Assembly: GCF_009711165.2 (NCBI RefSeq) | Contig: NZ_WMID02000006.1 | Coordinates: 189,411 to 253,410 of the forward strand | Source: Flavobacterium sp. MC2016-06 | Lineage (GTDB): Bacteria > Bacteroidota > Bacteroidia > Flavobacteriales > Flavobacteriaceae | Reading direction: 5' to 3' | DNA length: 64,000 bases | Part shown: piece after piece, positions 10,371 to 19,486 of the stretch | Position numbering within the stretch: the first letter of the stretch is position 1 | How the letters are laid out: every line of letters begins with the position of its first letter | Notes under the pieces: model-generated | What the model saw: only the letters and a program-made list of their open reading frames with translations | What the model was told of the DNA's origin: nothing | Database searches by the model: none | Translations under genes and position numbers: made by a program

Positions 10371-11037
10371 ACATTTTGTAAATGAACTTGGATTGGATCC
10401 CGGTGTAGATACTTTTTCAAAATGGATGGCTCATTATATTGCAGAAAAAATGGCTTTAGCAGAGCATTTACCCGTTGGGAAGAATAGAAAAGTTGCTGAA
10501 AAAGAATCTTTTGAAACAATTCTCAAGTTATGGGAACATAGGTGGTCGCTACCCTCTGGCAAAAGACCATTAGAGAATTTTGAATCAATCCTTAAAACTT
10601 TAGAGAAACTTAATCCAGAAGAACAAGAGCCTTTTTTTTATCATTCTTTAAATTATGAATTGGAAGAAATGGAAAACAATAATCCTGATTTAAAAGAAAT
10701 TATAGGCTTTACAAAGATGGCATCTCAAATTGATAAGGTAGCAAGAATATGGATTAGTTTTATCTTAAGCAAAGCCGCTCAAAAGGCTAAAAATGACAAT
10801 ACGGAATCTTTTCTTAAAAATGCCGTGTCATTAAGAAATAATGATGATGTAAAAGCTATACGAATAGTATTTAAAAATGATCCGTCAATAGATTTAGAAA
10901 ATGATACTAATGATAATGTTCATAGAAAATTTCGACTAGAGAAACTTAGATTAAGAATTGAAGAACTTGAAAATTTTTCAGAATTAAATGAATTAATATT
11001 GGAAAGTTATAAGAAGGAATTAGAAGAGTTGATATAA
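10327..11037 (+). CDS. Small helical protein overlapping the Avs-like gene, putative accessory subunit
   Basis: A 236-residue protein that begins inside the end of the Avs-like gene in another frame (44-bp overlap), so the two are almost certainly co-translated. It is highly charged and mainly helical, with a Glu/Lys-rich coiled-coil-like C-terminus (about 195-235). There is no signal peptide, membrane helix or catalytic motif I recognise. Some Avs systems are described as having a small partner beside the STAND protein; this may be such a partner, but sequence alone does not establish it. Later in-frame ATG codons exist. The first start is preferred because it keeps the whole conserved-looking N-terminus. 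Confidence 0.7.
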   Translation: MENLELETKITDLGKHFVNELGLDPGVDTFSKWMAHYIAEKMALAEHLPVGKNRKVAEKESFETILKLWEHRWSLPSGKRPLENFESILKTLEKLNPEEQEPFFYHSLNYELEEMENNNPDLKEIIGFTKMASQIDKVARIWISFILSKAAQKAKNDNTESFLKNAVSLRNNDDVKAIRIVFKNDPSIDLENDTNDNVHRKFRLEKLRLRIEELENFSELNELILESYKKELEELI

Positions 11038-11109
11038 AATGGATAGCTAATCATAAGTAGTAAAATTGGATTAAAAAGTATATTTCGATTAATTAATTTA
11101 TATAAATAG

Positions 11110-12273
11110 ATGGTAAATTTTTTAAAGCACCTCGAAAACCCCCAGATAAATCATGAAAAAATTTATGAAGTGATGTCCGACTTTCGTAAGGGTGGACTTC
11201 ACCCTGAAATGTATAATGATTTCCTAAATGCAATAAATGATTTACCTATTATTCGTTTAAGAGGCCCTTATGGTTACGATGTCTTTAAAAAATTTAATTT
11301 ATTTGATATTACAACTGAAGAGTCTATGGTCATTATGAAAGAAGTTATTCGTAGGGCGACTGAAGATTCGAAATTTTGTTGGCATGTTAATGCTAGTGAT
11401 AATACTTGTAAGGTAGATTCAAAGGGGAAAATTGTTGTCAGTGCCGCTCATTCAATTCAAAATAATGGAATTCTTAGTGCGATTTCTGAAAATCATGAGG
11501 TTACGACGTACAGATTTCAACAAGGAAATCTAAAACAAAAGGTAATTAAAAAGAAAATAGCATCCATATTTTGGGGATTTTGTAATACACACGATGGAAT
11601 TTTTAATGCAATTGAAAATGATCAATATAAAAAGACTGAAGAGCAGAATTTTTTATTTGCGTACAGAAGTTTTGTAGTTGCATCACATAAGAAAATGGAA
11701 GTTTCGACATTTATGAATTTTGGAGGATTAGCACAAAATGATATAATTGAAAACCGTAAAATTTTTGACAAAGCAATATTGGAGAAAGATTATTCTGTTA
11801 TTAAGTCCGATATTTTTGAATTGCCTTTTTTTTACCCTATTGCAACCTCCTCGTCTTTTTATTTAGATTTTGATTTTAATGGTGTTGAAATCCCTCATTC
11901 GGATAATAGGATGGAAAATATATTTATTACTTTATTGCCAGTCCTTAAGGATAATAAAACTTATTTTATATTAAGTTATCTTCGACAGGATGCTCATTTA
12001 TACGAAAAAATAGGAAAGCAGATAAAAGATAGAAAAAAACTTAAATCTGATATAACAATTTTAATTGGAGCACATGCTGAAAATATATATTTCCAACCAT
12101 TATATTATATAACATTTATAGAAAAATTTGAAGAGGATTTGCACAAATTAATTTTTCAAACTCAAATGGATCATGGTGTTGTTAATATGAATAATGGTAT
12201 AAATCATAGTTTCTCTTATACTCCATCAAATTATCTTCAAAATCATTTTAATATAAATTTCTTTGGATACTAA
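11110..12273 (+). CDS. Putative zinc-site (HNH-like) protein of unknown function
   Basis: A 387-residue soluble protein. Residues about 95-120 show a Cys/His array (CWHV, then C nine residues on, then AAHSIQ) and residues about 155-170 read WGFCNTHDGIFNAIE. This resembles a family of bacterial hypothetical proteins I know only by pattern: an AH-x-Ile-Gln motif, a short strand ending in a His, then FC-x2-HD-x3-F-x2-IE. The arrangement suggests a zinc-bound treble-clef or HNH-like site, but no function has been shown as far as I know. The C-terminal 200 residues are unassigned. The gene sits 72 bp after the Avs accessory gene and is followed by a strong terminator, so it could be the last gene of that operon. 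Confidence 0.65.
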   Translation: MVNFLKHLENPQINHEKIYEVMSDFRKGGLHPEMYNDFLNAINDLPIIRLRGPYGYDVFKKFNLFDITTEESMVIMKEVIRRATEDSKFCWHVNASDNTCKVDSKGKIVVSAAHSIQNNGILSAISENHEVTTYRFQQGNLKQKVIKKKIASIFWGFCNTHDGIFNAIENDQYKKTEEQNFLFAYRSFVVASHKKMEVSTFMNFGGLAQNDIIENRKIFDKAILEKDYSVIKSDIFELPFFYPIATSSSFYLDFDFNGVEIPHSDNRMENIFITLLPVLKDNKTYFILSYLRQDAHLYEKIGKQIKDRKKLKSDITILIGAHAENIYFQPLYYITFIEKFEEDLHKLIFQTQMDHGVVNMNNGINHSFSYTPSNYLQNHFNINFFGY

Positions 12274-12325
12274 ATAAAGATTGCGTCTGACTTTGTTTAG
12301 ATAAATTATGAGTTTTCGAACTATA

Positions 12326-12362
12326 AAAGAGCATGAAAAAACTTTATTTTTTCATGCTCTTT
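12326..12362 (+). terminator. Intrinsic terminator after the Avs-like operon
   Basis: A perfect 16-bp stem (arms 12326-12341 and 12347-12362, loop of five) with A-rich and T-rich outer ends, 53 bp after the stop of the zinc-site protein. It works in either orientation on paper. Confidence 0.8.
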
Positions 12363-12701
12363 ATTTTAGCAATTTAAAAATTAGGCAATGTGTGCCATCG
12401 ACTGATTGTTTACTTCCTATATCTTACATCCTGTAAAATCAAAGTTATGGCTTCCGGTATTTGATCGATTATAATTTCAAGTATATATACGTGATGAATC
12501 ATACTATTTATTAAATGCATTTGAAATTCATTTTTCTGTGAAGAAATATGAATTAGTATGGTTTTCCGTAAAGTGCTAATTTAAAAATGAAAGATATTTG
12601 AAAACGTGATATATTCATTAAGATATATAAGAAGATTTTTGACATCAATTCAGAATATTTATCACTAAGTAGTTATTTGTTATAATAAACATTAAAATAA
12701 T
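12363..12701. other. Non-coding gap
   Basis: About 340 bp of AT-rich sequence between the terminator and the NdpA-like gene. I find no ORF of convincing length, no repeat and no clear TAnnTTTG promoter. The promoter of the following gene pair must lie here. Confidence 0.5.
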
Positions 12702-13763
12702 ATGCAAGATAAAATTACAGTTAACCGTTATGTTATTCATTTTCTGGATAAACAAAAAAATAAAACGACGGCAACAATTGATTATTCTCAAAAAGTTTCT
12801 CAAACTGATGATTTTTCTAAAATCTTGGCGGAGAGTTTACATAAATCAATTACCGAAAGTTCATCACTTAAAAATACCAAATTCAAAGAAAACAACACTA
12901 ACGACTTTTCAACGTTCTTAAATAATTATTTAGAATTATCTGACGATGCTGATGATCAAAGTTTTTTGGATTTTTCGAAATCTCTCGATAAGTTAAGAGA
13001 AGAGGTAGAAACTAAACCATTTGCAACGGGTGGATACTATCTGTTTATTGATTATGCTAGTGATAGCAGTAGATATATTTCTGTGGTCTTATTAAGAAAA
13101 AAGGGTGGTCTAAATGTAATTAAGAAAGATGGAGTATATACTTTAGATAATACTGAAAATATTAATATTGATAAAATTGCTATGGCATTTCGTCTAAATT
13201 TTTCAATCTATTTAAATTTAGAATCAGAAGTAGACAAAAATAATTACCTCGCTCTTATTACTACTCAACAAGATGGCGAAATTTCAGAATATTTCAGAGA
13301 TTGGGTAAATGCTGGGGATATGATCAAGAACTCAGAAAACACTAAAAATTTTCTAAGGATTATTAAAAATATAGACATGCCAAAAAATGATTCTGGTGAG
13401 GATTGCTTTAAGAGTCTTGATGAATTTAAGAGAGCTATATTTGATCATATAAAAGATAGGAAAAGCAAAACCATTAATTTATTAGACATTAGTAGAAATT
13501 TTTATGGCGAAGGCAATGAAAATAAAATTGCAGAAACAGCCAGAGATTATGGAATTGATATAGACAATGAATTTAAAAAAGATGCGCGAATTGTTCGTGA
13601 ATTAATAACTATTAAAGCAAGTGTGGATGGTATAATTTTATCAGTTGATTACGACAAAATAAATCCTGATGAAGTAGAAATAAAAGATGAATATATATTA
13701 ATTAAAAATAAAAAATTAGCAAATAAGCTAACGATCAGATATAATGCAGCAAATAGTAAATAA
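12702..13763 (+). CDS. NdpA/YejK-like nucleoid-associated protein
   Basis: A 353-residue protein matching the layout of the 37-kDa nucleoid-associated protein family (PF04245, NdpA/YejK). It has an N-terminal strand-rich start (ITVNRYVIHFLD), a central YYLFIDYASDSSRYISVVLL block near residues 110-130 followed by K-K-G-G, then a helical middle and a strand-rich end. Family members bind nucleoid DNA. The stop codon overlaps the start of the next gene (TAATG), so the two products are translationally coupled and probably act together. The location in a defence island and the unusual membrane-protein partner argue for a specialised rather than housekeeping copy. The family assignment rests on the central block and overall length. 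Confidence 0.75.
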   Translation: MQDKITVNRYVIHFLDKQKNKTTATIDYSQKVSQTDDFSKILAESLHKSITESSSLKNTKFKENNTNDFSTFLNNYLELSDDADDQSFLDFSKSLDKLREEVETKPFATGGYYLFIDYASDSSRYISVVLLRKKGGLNVIKKDGVYTLDNTENINIDKIAMAFRLNFSIYLNLESEVDKNNYLALITTQQDGEISEYFRDWVNAGDMIKNSENTKNFLRIIKNIDMPKNDSGEDCFKSLDEFKRAIFDHIKDRKSKTINLLDISRNFYGEGNENKIAETARDYGIDIDNEFKKDARIVRELITIKASVDGIILSVDYDKINPDEVEIKDEYILIKNKKLANKLTIRYNAANSK

Positions 13764-15103
13764 TGGAAAATGAAAGTTTAATTGATGATTTTATAAAATC
13801 ATTTAATGATAAAGTTGAGTTTGACACTATTATTAAAAGTGGTGTTGAAACTAGGTTTGTGTTAAATACAGTAGAATCTTCTCTATTTACTAAAACAATT
13901 CATGATATTTTTCAAGATGCAGACGTTGTTTCAAATAAGGTAACAATTAATTTAAATAAATGCAAATTTGAAAATTGTTATTTTTTCCATGATATTAAGG
14001 ATTATCTCATAAATTTTGATAGATATAAAAATGCATATCTTGAATCAGACATTGTTATTTTAAGATATCAAGGTACTACTCTCTGGAAGCATAAAAATGA
14101 AGATTTTAGTCAAGAAAAAGCATTGGTTTTTAACTTTCCAATCTACAATGAAGTTTTTGATTTTTTTAAAATGAATTCATTATTTACAACATTTTATAGT
14201 CCAATAAAAAATGAAATAATAATCCTAAATAAGGACAACGGTGCTTTTCATATAGGATATAAAAACCTAGAAGAGAAAGTTTCATTATTGTCTAATTTAC
14301 AACCATTGATTGAAATTCTTAAAACTAATTTTGTAAATAAAGAATTTGTACAATTTTTTAAAGAAAATATTACTGTAATAGGTATTGGGAATTTTGATCC
14401 TAAAGAGCGATTTTTAGAGATCTTAAAAAATTTAAATCCCATAATATTATTGACAGAACGGGATTATGAAAATTATGTTCGAGACTTTAATTTTGAAAAT
14501 ATTAAAACTAAATTTAAGGAAGAACGAAATAAATATTTCGAAGGTTTGGAGAAAAATATAGGACTAGTAAATAAGCAGGTTTTGTCAATCCCATTAACCT
14601 TTGCGGCAACAGCTTTTGCTAGTTATCAGGTTAAAGATAAGCCATTAATTGTTTTATTAATTTTAATTGCTTTTATTTTATATTCTATAATAGCATTTAA
14701 AATGCTTGGAATTTCAAAGTTTAATATTCAATGTATAAATGAAGATGTAAATAAGGAAGAACAAGAGATAAAAGATAATTATTCTAAGAATTATGTTCAT
14801 TTTAAGGAAGACTTTGATAAGATACGATTAAAAATTACTAAAATTGAATATTTAATGTCATTGATTGGATGGGTACTTCAGGGGATGCTAGCTTTATTTT
14901 TCCTGTTTTCAGTATTTCAATATTTCAATAATGAAGAGGAACAAAAAGAATCAATATCCATTCCTTTAGAAAAAATAAAATATATTTCAGTTGATAGTGT
15001 CGCGACTATTAAGAAAGATACTTCTAAAATTATAACAAGTTCAAAAAAAAGTAATATAACAAATCAGGCTACAATTCCAAGTAAAGATTCAATCCAATAC
15101 TAA
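13763..15103 (+). CDS. Two-helix membrane protein coupled to the NdpA-like gene
   Basis: A 446-residue protein whose start codon shares one base with the upstream stop (TAATG). Residues 1-270 form a soluble region with a conserved-looking stretch VIGIGNFDPKERFLEIL at about 205-221. Hydrophobic segments at about 295-312 and 362-385 flank a charged, coiled-coil-like loop of about 50 residues. The last 50 residues are Ser/Thr/Lys-rich and low in complexity. There is no signal peptide, so the large N-terminal part is probably cytoplasmic. I do not recognise the family. A DNA-binding sensor paired with a membrane effector is a common defence layout, and Kiwa (KwaA/KwaB) is one analogy, but I see no specific similarity to it. 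Confidence 0.75.
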   Translation: MENESLIDDFIKSFNDKVEFDTIIKSGVETRFVLNTVESSLFTKTIHDIFQDADVVSNKVTINLNKCKFENCYFFHDIKDYLINFDRYKNAYLESDIVILRYQGTTLWKHKNEDFSQEKALVFNFPIYNEVFDFFKMNSLFTTFYSPIKNEIIILNKDNGAFHIGYKNLEEKVSLLSNLQPLIEILKTNFVNKEFVQFFKENITVIGIGNFDPKERFLEILKNLNPIILLTERDYENYVRDFNFENIKTKFKEERNKYFEGLEKNIGLVNKQVLSIPLTFAATAFASYQVKDKPLIVLLILIAFILYSIIAFKMLGISKFNIQCINEDVNKEEQEIKDNYSKNYVHFKEDFDKIRLKITKIEYLMSLIGWVLQGMLALFFLFSVFQYFNNEEEQKESISIPLEKIKYISVDSVATIKKDTSKIITSSKKSNITNQATIPSKDSIQY

Positions 15104-15171
15104 AATAATTTAAAGTCAAAGAAATCTTAAGTATAGAGTACAGTTTTTAAAATTCAGATATTGAAACGTAA

Positions 15172-15795
15172 TTAATCATTTAATATTTTTTTTATTTTTT
15201 GAACTGTTCCACTACTTTTGTCAGTAAGTTTCATTGTTTTTCTTACCGAGTAGCCTTGTTTTAGTAGTTTAACTACATCTTTATATTCTGTAAGTAGTAT
15301 TTCTTTATCTTTTCGGAAACCATCTTTTCTGCCAACTTTACCGCCGTTCTTTCTGTAGCTATCATATCCAGATTTAATTCTTTGTCTAATCTGGTTTTTT
15401 TCCATTTCGCTGATGGAAGTTAGGATTTGGATTAAGAATTGGGACATTGGATTTATTTCACAGTTATCATCAAGAGTTTCAATTTTGTGATTTTTGATAT
15501 AAAGGGAGATGCAATTCTTATTTAATAATTGTATAGTTTTAAGAACCTCAATGGTATTTCTTCCTATTCTGCTTATCTCCCAACAAAGAACTTTGTCGAT
15601 TTTATTGGCTTTGACATAGTTTATCATTTTTAAAAGTTCGGGTCTTTCTTCGTTTATTTTTCCTCCAGAAATCTTTTCTTCAAAAATACCTGATACTTCA
15701 TAATTCATATTTTTTGAAAACTCTAATAATTCCTCTGTTTGTCTTTTGTAATCTTGAAGATTAGTCGAAACTCTTGAATAAATAACCACTTTCAT
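15172..15795 (-). CDS. Small serine recombinase (resolvase/invertase family)
   Basis: A 207-residue serine recombinase with the N-terminal motif YSRVSTNLQ (nucleophile Ser near residue 9), the GGK-x3-RPEL segment around 50, the CWEISRIGRNT segment around 90 and a C-terminal helix-turn-helix region (about 165-200). All expected catalytic residues (Ser9, Arg8 and the later Arg pair) appear present, so it is probably active. It is convergent with the membrane-protein gene (68-bp gap). Its upstream region holds five GATAC-type motifs, which could be its operator or recombination site. It may mediate inversion or resolution within the island; the partner site is not evident in this window. Confidence 0.9.
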   Translation of the reverse strand: MKVVIYSRVSTNLQDYKRQTEELLEFSKNMNYEVSGIFEEKISGGKINEERPELLKMINYVKANKIDKVLCWEISRIGRNTIEVLKTIQLLNKNCISLYIKNHKIETLDDNCEINPMSQFLIQILTSISEMEKNQIRQRIKSGYDSYRKNGGKVGRKDGFRKDKEILLTEYKDVVKLLKQGYSVRKTMKLTDKSSGTVQKIKKILND

Positions 15796-15797
15796 AC

Positions 15798-15897
15798 TGT
15801 ATCATTTTAATATTTAGAATATTTTCGATACATTTAAGCGTATCATAAAAAAGCTATTGTAGATTTATTTTGATACAGTTGAGGTTTTGATACATTT
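15798..15897. promoter_or_regulatory. Cluster of five TGATAC/GTATCA motifs upstream of the serine recombinase
   Basis: TGTATCA at 15798, GATAC at 15827 facing GTATC at 15840 (an inverted pair), TGATACA at 15871 and TGATACATTT at 15888 all fall in 100 bp directly before the recombinase start codon. Small serine recombinases bind short paired sites in res/operator regions, so this is a candidate recombination site or autoregulatory operator. It is inferred from the repeats alone. Confidence 0.5.
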
Positions 15898-15944
15898 GGA
15901 AATAATTTAAGGTTTGACCAAAGTGTCAAAGGTTGTTTTATGAA

Positions 15945-17543
15945 TTAAGATAAATAATAAACTCCGATTCGGATTTTCGGATTTTTATTTAAAACATCAA
16001 GTTTATCCGTTTTATCAAATACCATTATAACATCAATATCTCCGTTAGAAATTTTTTCTTTACCTTCATCGATGCTTTTTAAAACTGTTAAGTACTCAAT
16101 TTTTTCAGTTTCAGTAATTGTTTTCTGTTGAGGTTTTTCTTTTTTAATTGAAGCATGAGCAGAACCGATGGAAATATTTCCTTTTAATAAGTTGTCTATT
16201 ATTGTTTCTGAACCACTCGCTAATACTTGAGAAAATCGCACGACCGAAGTCCTACTCGAGTTAGCTATTTTTGCTATTTCGGCATACGTATCAACTTTTT
16301 CTATTTCTGTTTGTTCTTTCTCTTCGAGTTGATTTTTAGAGAATACTTGACCTCCTTTAGATAGGTTTTCTTTTGCAAGTTTTTCAATTGTTGGTTTAGA
16401 AAGCCATGCCAAACTAATTCGTTCTGCATTTGATAAATTTCTTCTTCCCAGTTGATGTTTAACCATCCATAGTTTGATTTCATCAAGACTATTTAAAGTT
16501 TCTTTTAATTCTTTAGTAGCTACACCCGTTTTTTTCAATGATTTTAAAGCCATTAATCTAGTGTGTCCTTCTACTACTAATTTTTGACCACTTTCTGTTT
16601 TTATATATAGTATAGGGTCGTTTAATCCGTTAATCCGAATGTCTTCTTTTAAACTTTCAAGTAGTTCTTTGTCGGCTAACGGTAAATGAGCTTTTAATTC
16701 CCAAATAGTAACTAAATCGTCTAATTCATCCATTACTAGATAATCATATCCAAATAAATTTATAGTTGGTGTTGAATCGTCTTTAATTGTTGGGTTCGTC
16801 CAATATATTTTTCCATCCAATTCATTGCCACCTTTTGAATAATACCGATGTGATTTATTCATAGTTGGGTCATTGGGGTTCGGGTTGTTACGTGTTTTTC
16901 CCCATTGTTTGAAGAAGAATTTTACGTTTTGTTCACTACACTTGTCTTTGATTTTAAAAACCCATTCTTTTTTCATGGGTCTAACTTCATTGCTTCCACT
17001 TTCTCCACCAACAATAACCCAATCAATTCCTTTTAGGTCGATTTCGGTAATTTCTTCAATAAAAGGTTCGATTGAAAGGAATTTATGTTTAGCATCACAT
17101 TTAACTAAAGATTTAATTCGCCTAGTTGCTATTTGGTTGCCGACTGAAACTCCCATCCATATATTGTCAGTCCAATTAAGCTCTTTAGAATATTTTTCAA
17201 GTATATCATGTCTTTTCGTGAGAATTTGATAGGTATGTTGAGGTGTGTCATTCATTACCTCAAAAACTTCTTTTATGAAATCTAAGGATATGTCTTTATG
17301 AAACATGTCACTCATGGAATTTACAAAAACCGTGCGTGGAGTTTTCCATGTGTAGGGTTCTTTAAGTGTTTTTGAATGCTCTACAACGACATCGAACCCA
17401 AGTCTGTATTTATCTGAATTTGGGTTAAATTTTTTTCTATATGTTTCAGTTTCTGCATAACAGAAATCACATTCTTTTGAAATGTGAGTACACCCAGTGG
17501 TCGGATTCCAAGTTTTCTCAGTCCATTCTATACTTGATGCCAT
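15945..17543 (-). CDS. DUF5131 (phage Gp37/Gp68-like) protein fused to a ParB-like domain
   Basis: A 532-residue protein. Residues 1-235 match the DUF5131/phage Gp37-Gp68 family: it opens with SIEWTEKTWNPTTGCTH and carries a three-Cys motif C18-x6-C25-x2-C28, resembling radical-SAM-type iron-sulfur ligation, with a VGGESG segment at 178-183. Residues about 283-340 form a ParB/sulfiredoxin-like nuclease domain with VVEGHTRLMAL at 323-333. The C-terminus has a helix-turn-helix-like region (about 425-450). The biochemical activity of DUF5131 is not established to my knowledge. The start lies 3 bp after the stop of the type ISP gene, so both were one transcription unit. That points to a role in DNA modification or self-recognition, which is inference. 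Confidence 0.8.
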   Translation of the reverse strand: MASSIEWTEKTWNPTTGCTHISKECDFCYAETETYRKKFNPNSDKYRLGFDVVVEHSKTLKEPYTWKTPRTVFVNSMSDMFHKDISLDFIKEVFEVMNDTPQHTYQILTKRHDILEKYSKELNWTDNIWMGVSVGNQIATRRIKSLVKCDAKHKFLSIEPFIEEITEIDLKGIDWVIVGGESGSNEVRPMKKEWVFKIKDKCSEQNVKFFFKQWGKTRNNPNPNDPTMNKSHRYYSKGGNELDGKIYWTNPTIKDDSTPTINLFGYDYLVMDELDDLVTIWELKAHLPLADKELLESLKEDIRINGLNDPILYIKTESGQKLVVEGHTRLMALKSLKKTGVATKELKETLNSLDEIKLWMVKHQLGRRNLSNAERISLAWLSKPTIEKLAKENLSKGGQVFSKNQLEEKEQTEIEKVDTYAEIAKIANSSRTSVVRFSQVLASGSETIIDNLLKGNISIGSAHASIKKEKPQQKTITETEKIEYLTVLKSIDEGKEKISNGDIDVIMVFDKTDKLDVLNKNPKIRIGVYYLS

Positions 17544-17546
17544 GTT

Positions 17547-19469
17547 CTAAATTTCTATTTTATCAATTTCCTTCATAATCCTATCGGTCTCAAAGAGTGC
17601 TACAATCATTTTTTGATAGTGAAATATATCATCAAAAGATAGTTCACGGTCTTTGCGGTCTTTGAGCCATTTTTGAGCGGGTTGGTAGCCACCGATGTAG
17701 AAATTCCAAGCCGTTTCGGGAACGTTTTCAAAATATTGAGTTTCGTTTATGTACACCCGTCCCATTGGATAAGGTGGGTCGTTGTGTGTGATGGTGTTGT
17801 TTTCCATTACAAAATTGCGGTCAACATATTTTGGTTTGCCTACTATATTTTCGCCATCTTCGGGATATTCTGTAATATAATTTTCAACTTCGGCACTTTC
17901 TAATAAATGTAATTGTCTTAATTCAGAACCTAGTTTAACTAATTTTATAAATCCATCGTGATCCAACGGAGTTGGAACACGGGGGAAATCTATTTTTAAA
18001 AATTCTTTATAAGTTTCTCTATAGGTCGGGGAGTGTAAAACAGCATAGATATAATCTAAAATATCAATTGGAGCAAAGGTGTTTGGTGTTGCTTCTTTTT
18101 CGTTTGTGAATGTTAAACCAGTAGCGTCAGAAAATTTTTGGACTAATTCCATATTTAGATTTGGAACTCGCTCTTTGGAATCTAAAATGATTTGTTGGGA
18201 ATTGCTTTCAGGGTAGAGGTAAAGAGGAAATGTGTTGACACTATCTAAAGATGAAACAAGATTTTTATCTGTTATTTTATTGCTTAAAAAATAAACATGT
18301 GAATTTACCGACCTGCCTATTTTGCATAAATTTAAAGCAATATTATTGCCATGAAGAAAATGTTTCATTATCTCATTTCTAGGATAACAGTAAAATCCTT
18401 TTGAGTTTCCTGTATAGAAAGTGTACTTTTCGTCAAAGGGACGATATGATATTTTAGTTAATATTCCCTTATTAGGATAATTTTTTTCTAAATCTTTTCT
18501 TGCTAAATTTACTTGCCAATCTCTTACATCTTTACCTAAATTATATTTTATTCTTGCACTTTCATTATCAATATTTAAAAATCCTTCAATTGTATTTTTA
18601 ACACTTTGAGCATTGTCATGGATAGTAAAATGGTCTCTAGCAGTTACAAAGCCTAAACTGTTAATTGTAAAGAGTTTTTCCAGTTCAAATCCTTTTTTAT
18701 ATTCAAACTCAGCTTCAAAATTTTTTTTAACCATGAAATACATTGGTTCGGTATTCGGAATCTCTATGTAATTAATTGTTTTTAGAGTGTTTTTAACTAA
18801 AAAATCATATTTCAAATCTCTTTTTCCAAATAAATCGTAATGATATACTTTTCCTAATTCATTTTTTTTCTTTTCTCCTGTTTTTATAAATATGTTTATT
18901 GAGACACCTTGCATAATATCAAATACATTTTGGTCTATTGAACCATCCTGAGAAATTTCTTTTTTAGTACTATTTCCATGCAAATCCAAAGTGTAAATTT
19001 TATCAAAAGATTGAAGTAGATTCCAACGCATTCCCCTAAAAGTAGGGCTATCTAAAAAACCATGTGGGTTAATGAATGCTAAAATACCTTCTCCGTTTTT
19101 ATCTATAAAATGTTGCCCAAAACGTATGAATTTTACATAATCGTCATTTATCCATTTTGGGTTGCGTTCTTTTAATTTCTCCTTTCCACCAGGTTCTTTT
19201 TTATAGTCTTCCATTAGGTTCATAATCCATTCGCCTTTGTTGGAACTTTCTCCACTATAAGGAGGATTCCCAATCACCACCATTACTGGAGAATCTCTTT
19301 TGATAGCGTTAGCTTGGTCGGCTTCATCCGAAAGCCACGAACTAAATAGGGTTTGGGTGTCGGGGTGTGCTTCTTCTAGTGAGTTGGTTAAGAATATTCG
19401 GAAACGTTGGTCGTCTGTTGGTTTGTAACCCGTTTCAGTCAATAGCATATCCATTTTAAGGTGTGCCAT
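17547..19469 (-). CDS. Type ISP restriction-modification enzyme, C-terminal remnant
   Basis: A 640-residue ORF corresponding to the methylase and target-recognition parts of a type ISP (LlaGI-like) single-chain restriction enzyme. Catalytic motif IV, NPPYS, is at 68-72. The C-terminus (NFYIGGYQPAQKWLKDRK, then LSFDDIFHYQKMIVAL) is typical of the family. Full enzymes run well over 1000 residues, with nuclease, helicase and SAM-binding motif I upstream. All of that is missing here. Reading upstream of this ATG the family-like sequence continues only as SYA before a stop at about 19485, so the gene is cut at that point. It is therefore probably inactive, although the remaining frame is intact. 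Confidence 0.85.
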   Translation of the reverse strand: MAHLKMDMLLTETGYKPTDDQRFRIFLTNSLEEAHPDTQTLFSSWLSDEADQANAIKRDSPVMVVIGNPPYSGESSNKGEWIMNLMEDYKKEPGGKEKLKERNPKWINDDYVKFIRFGQHFIDKNGEGILAFINPHGFLDSPTFRGMRWNLLQSFDKIYTLDLHGNSTKKEISQDGSIDQNVFDIMQGVSINIFIKTGEKKKNELGKVYHYDLFGKRDLKYDFLVKNTLKTINYIEIPNTEPMYFMVKKNFEAEFEYKKGFELEKLFTINSLGFVTARDHFTIHDNAQSVKNTIEGFLNIDNESARIKYNLGKDVRDWQVNLARKDLEKNYPNKGILTKISYRPFDEKYTFYTGNSKGFYCYPRNEIMKHFLHGNNIALNLCKIGRSVNSHVYFLSNKITDKNLVSSLDSVNTFPLYLYPESNSQQIILDSKERVPNLNMELVQKFSDATGLTFTNEKEATPNTFAPIDILDYIYAVLHSPTYRETYKEFLKIDFPRVPTPLDHDGFIKLVKLGSELRQLHLLESAEVENYITEYPEDGENIVGKPKYVDRNFVMENNTITHNDPPYPMGRVYINETQYFENVPETAWNFYIGGYQPAQKWLKDRKDRELSFDDIFHYQKMIVALFETDRIMKEIDKIEI

Positions 19470-19475
19470 TGCATA

Positions 19476-19486
19476 GGATGCCGTTT
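19476..19486. other. Junction of two 5'-truncated divergent genes
   Basis: Minus-strand type ISP sequence stops matching its family and plus-strand large serine recombinase sequence begins within about ten bases here. Both genes point away from this spot and both lack their N-terminal coding parts. A deletion of the region between them is the simplest explanation. An assembly artefact cannot be excluded from the sequence. Confidence 0.6.

Noticed and set aside
13763..15103. Kiwa system (KwaA/KwaB)
   Set aside because: Gene content, helix number and motifs do not match; only the idea of a membrane protein with a DNA-related partner is shared.
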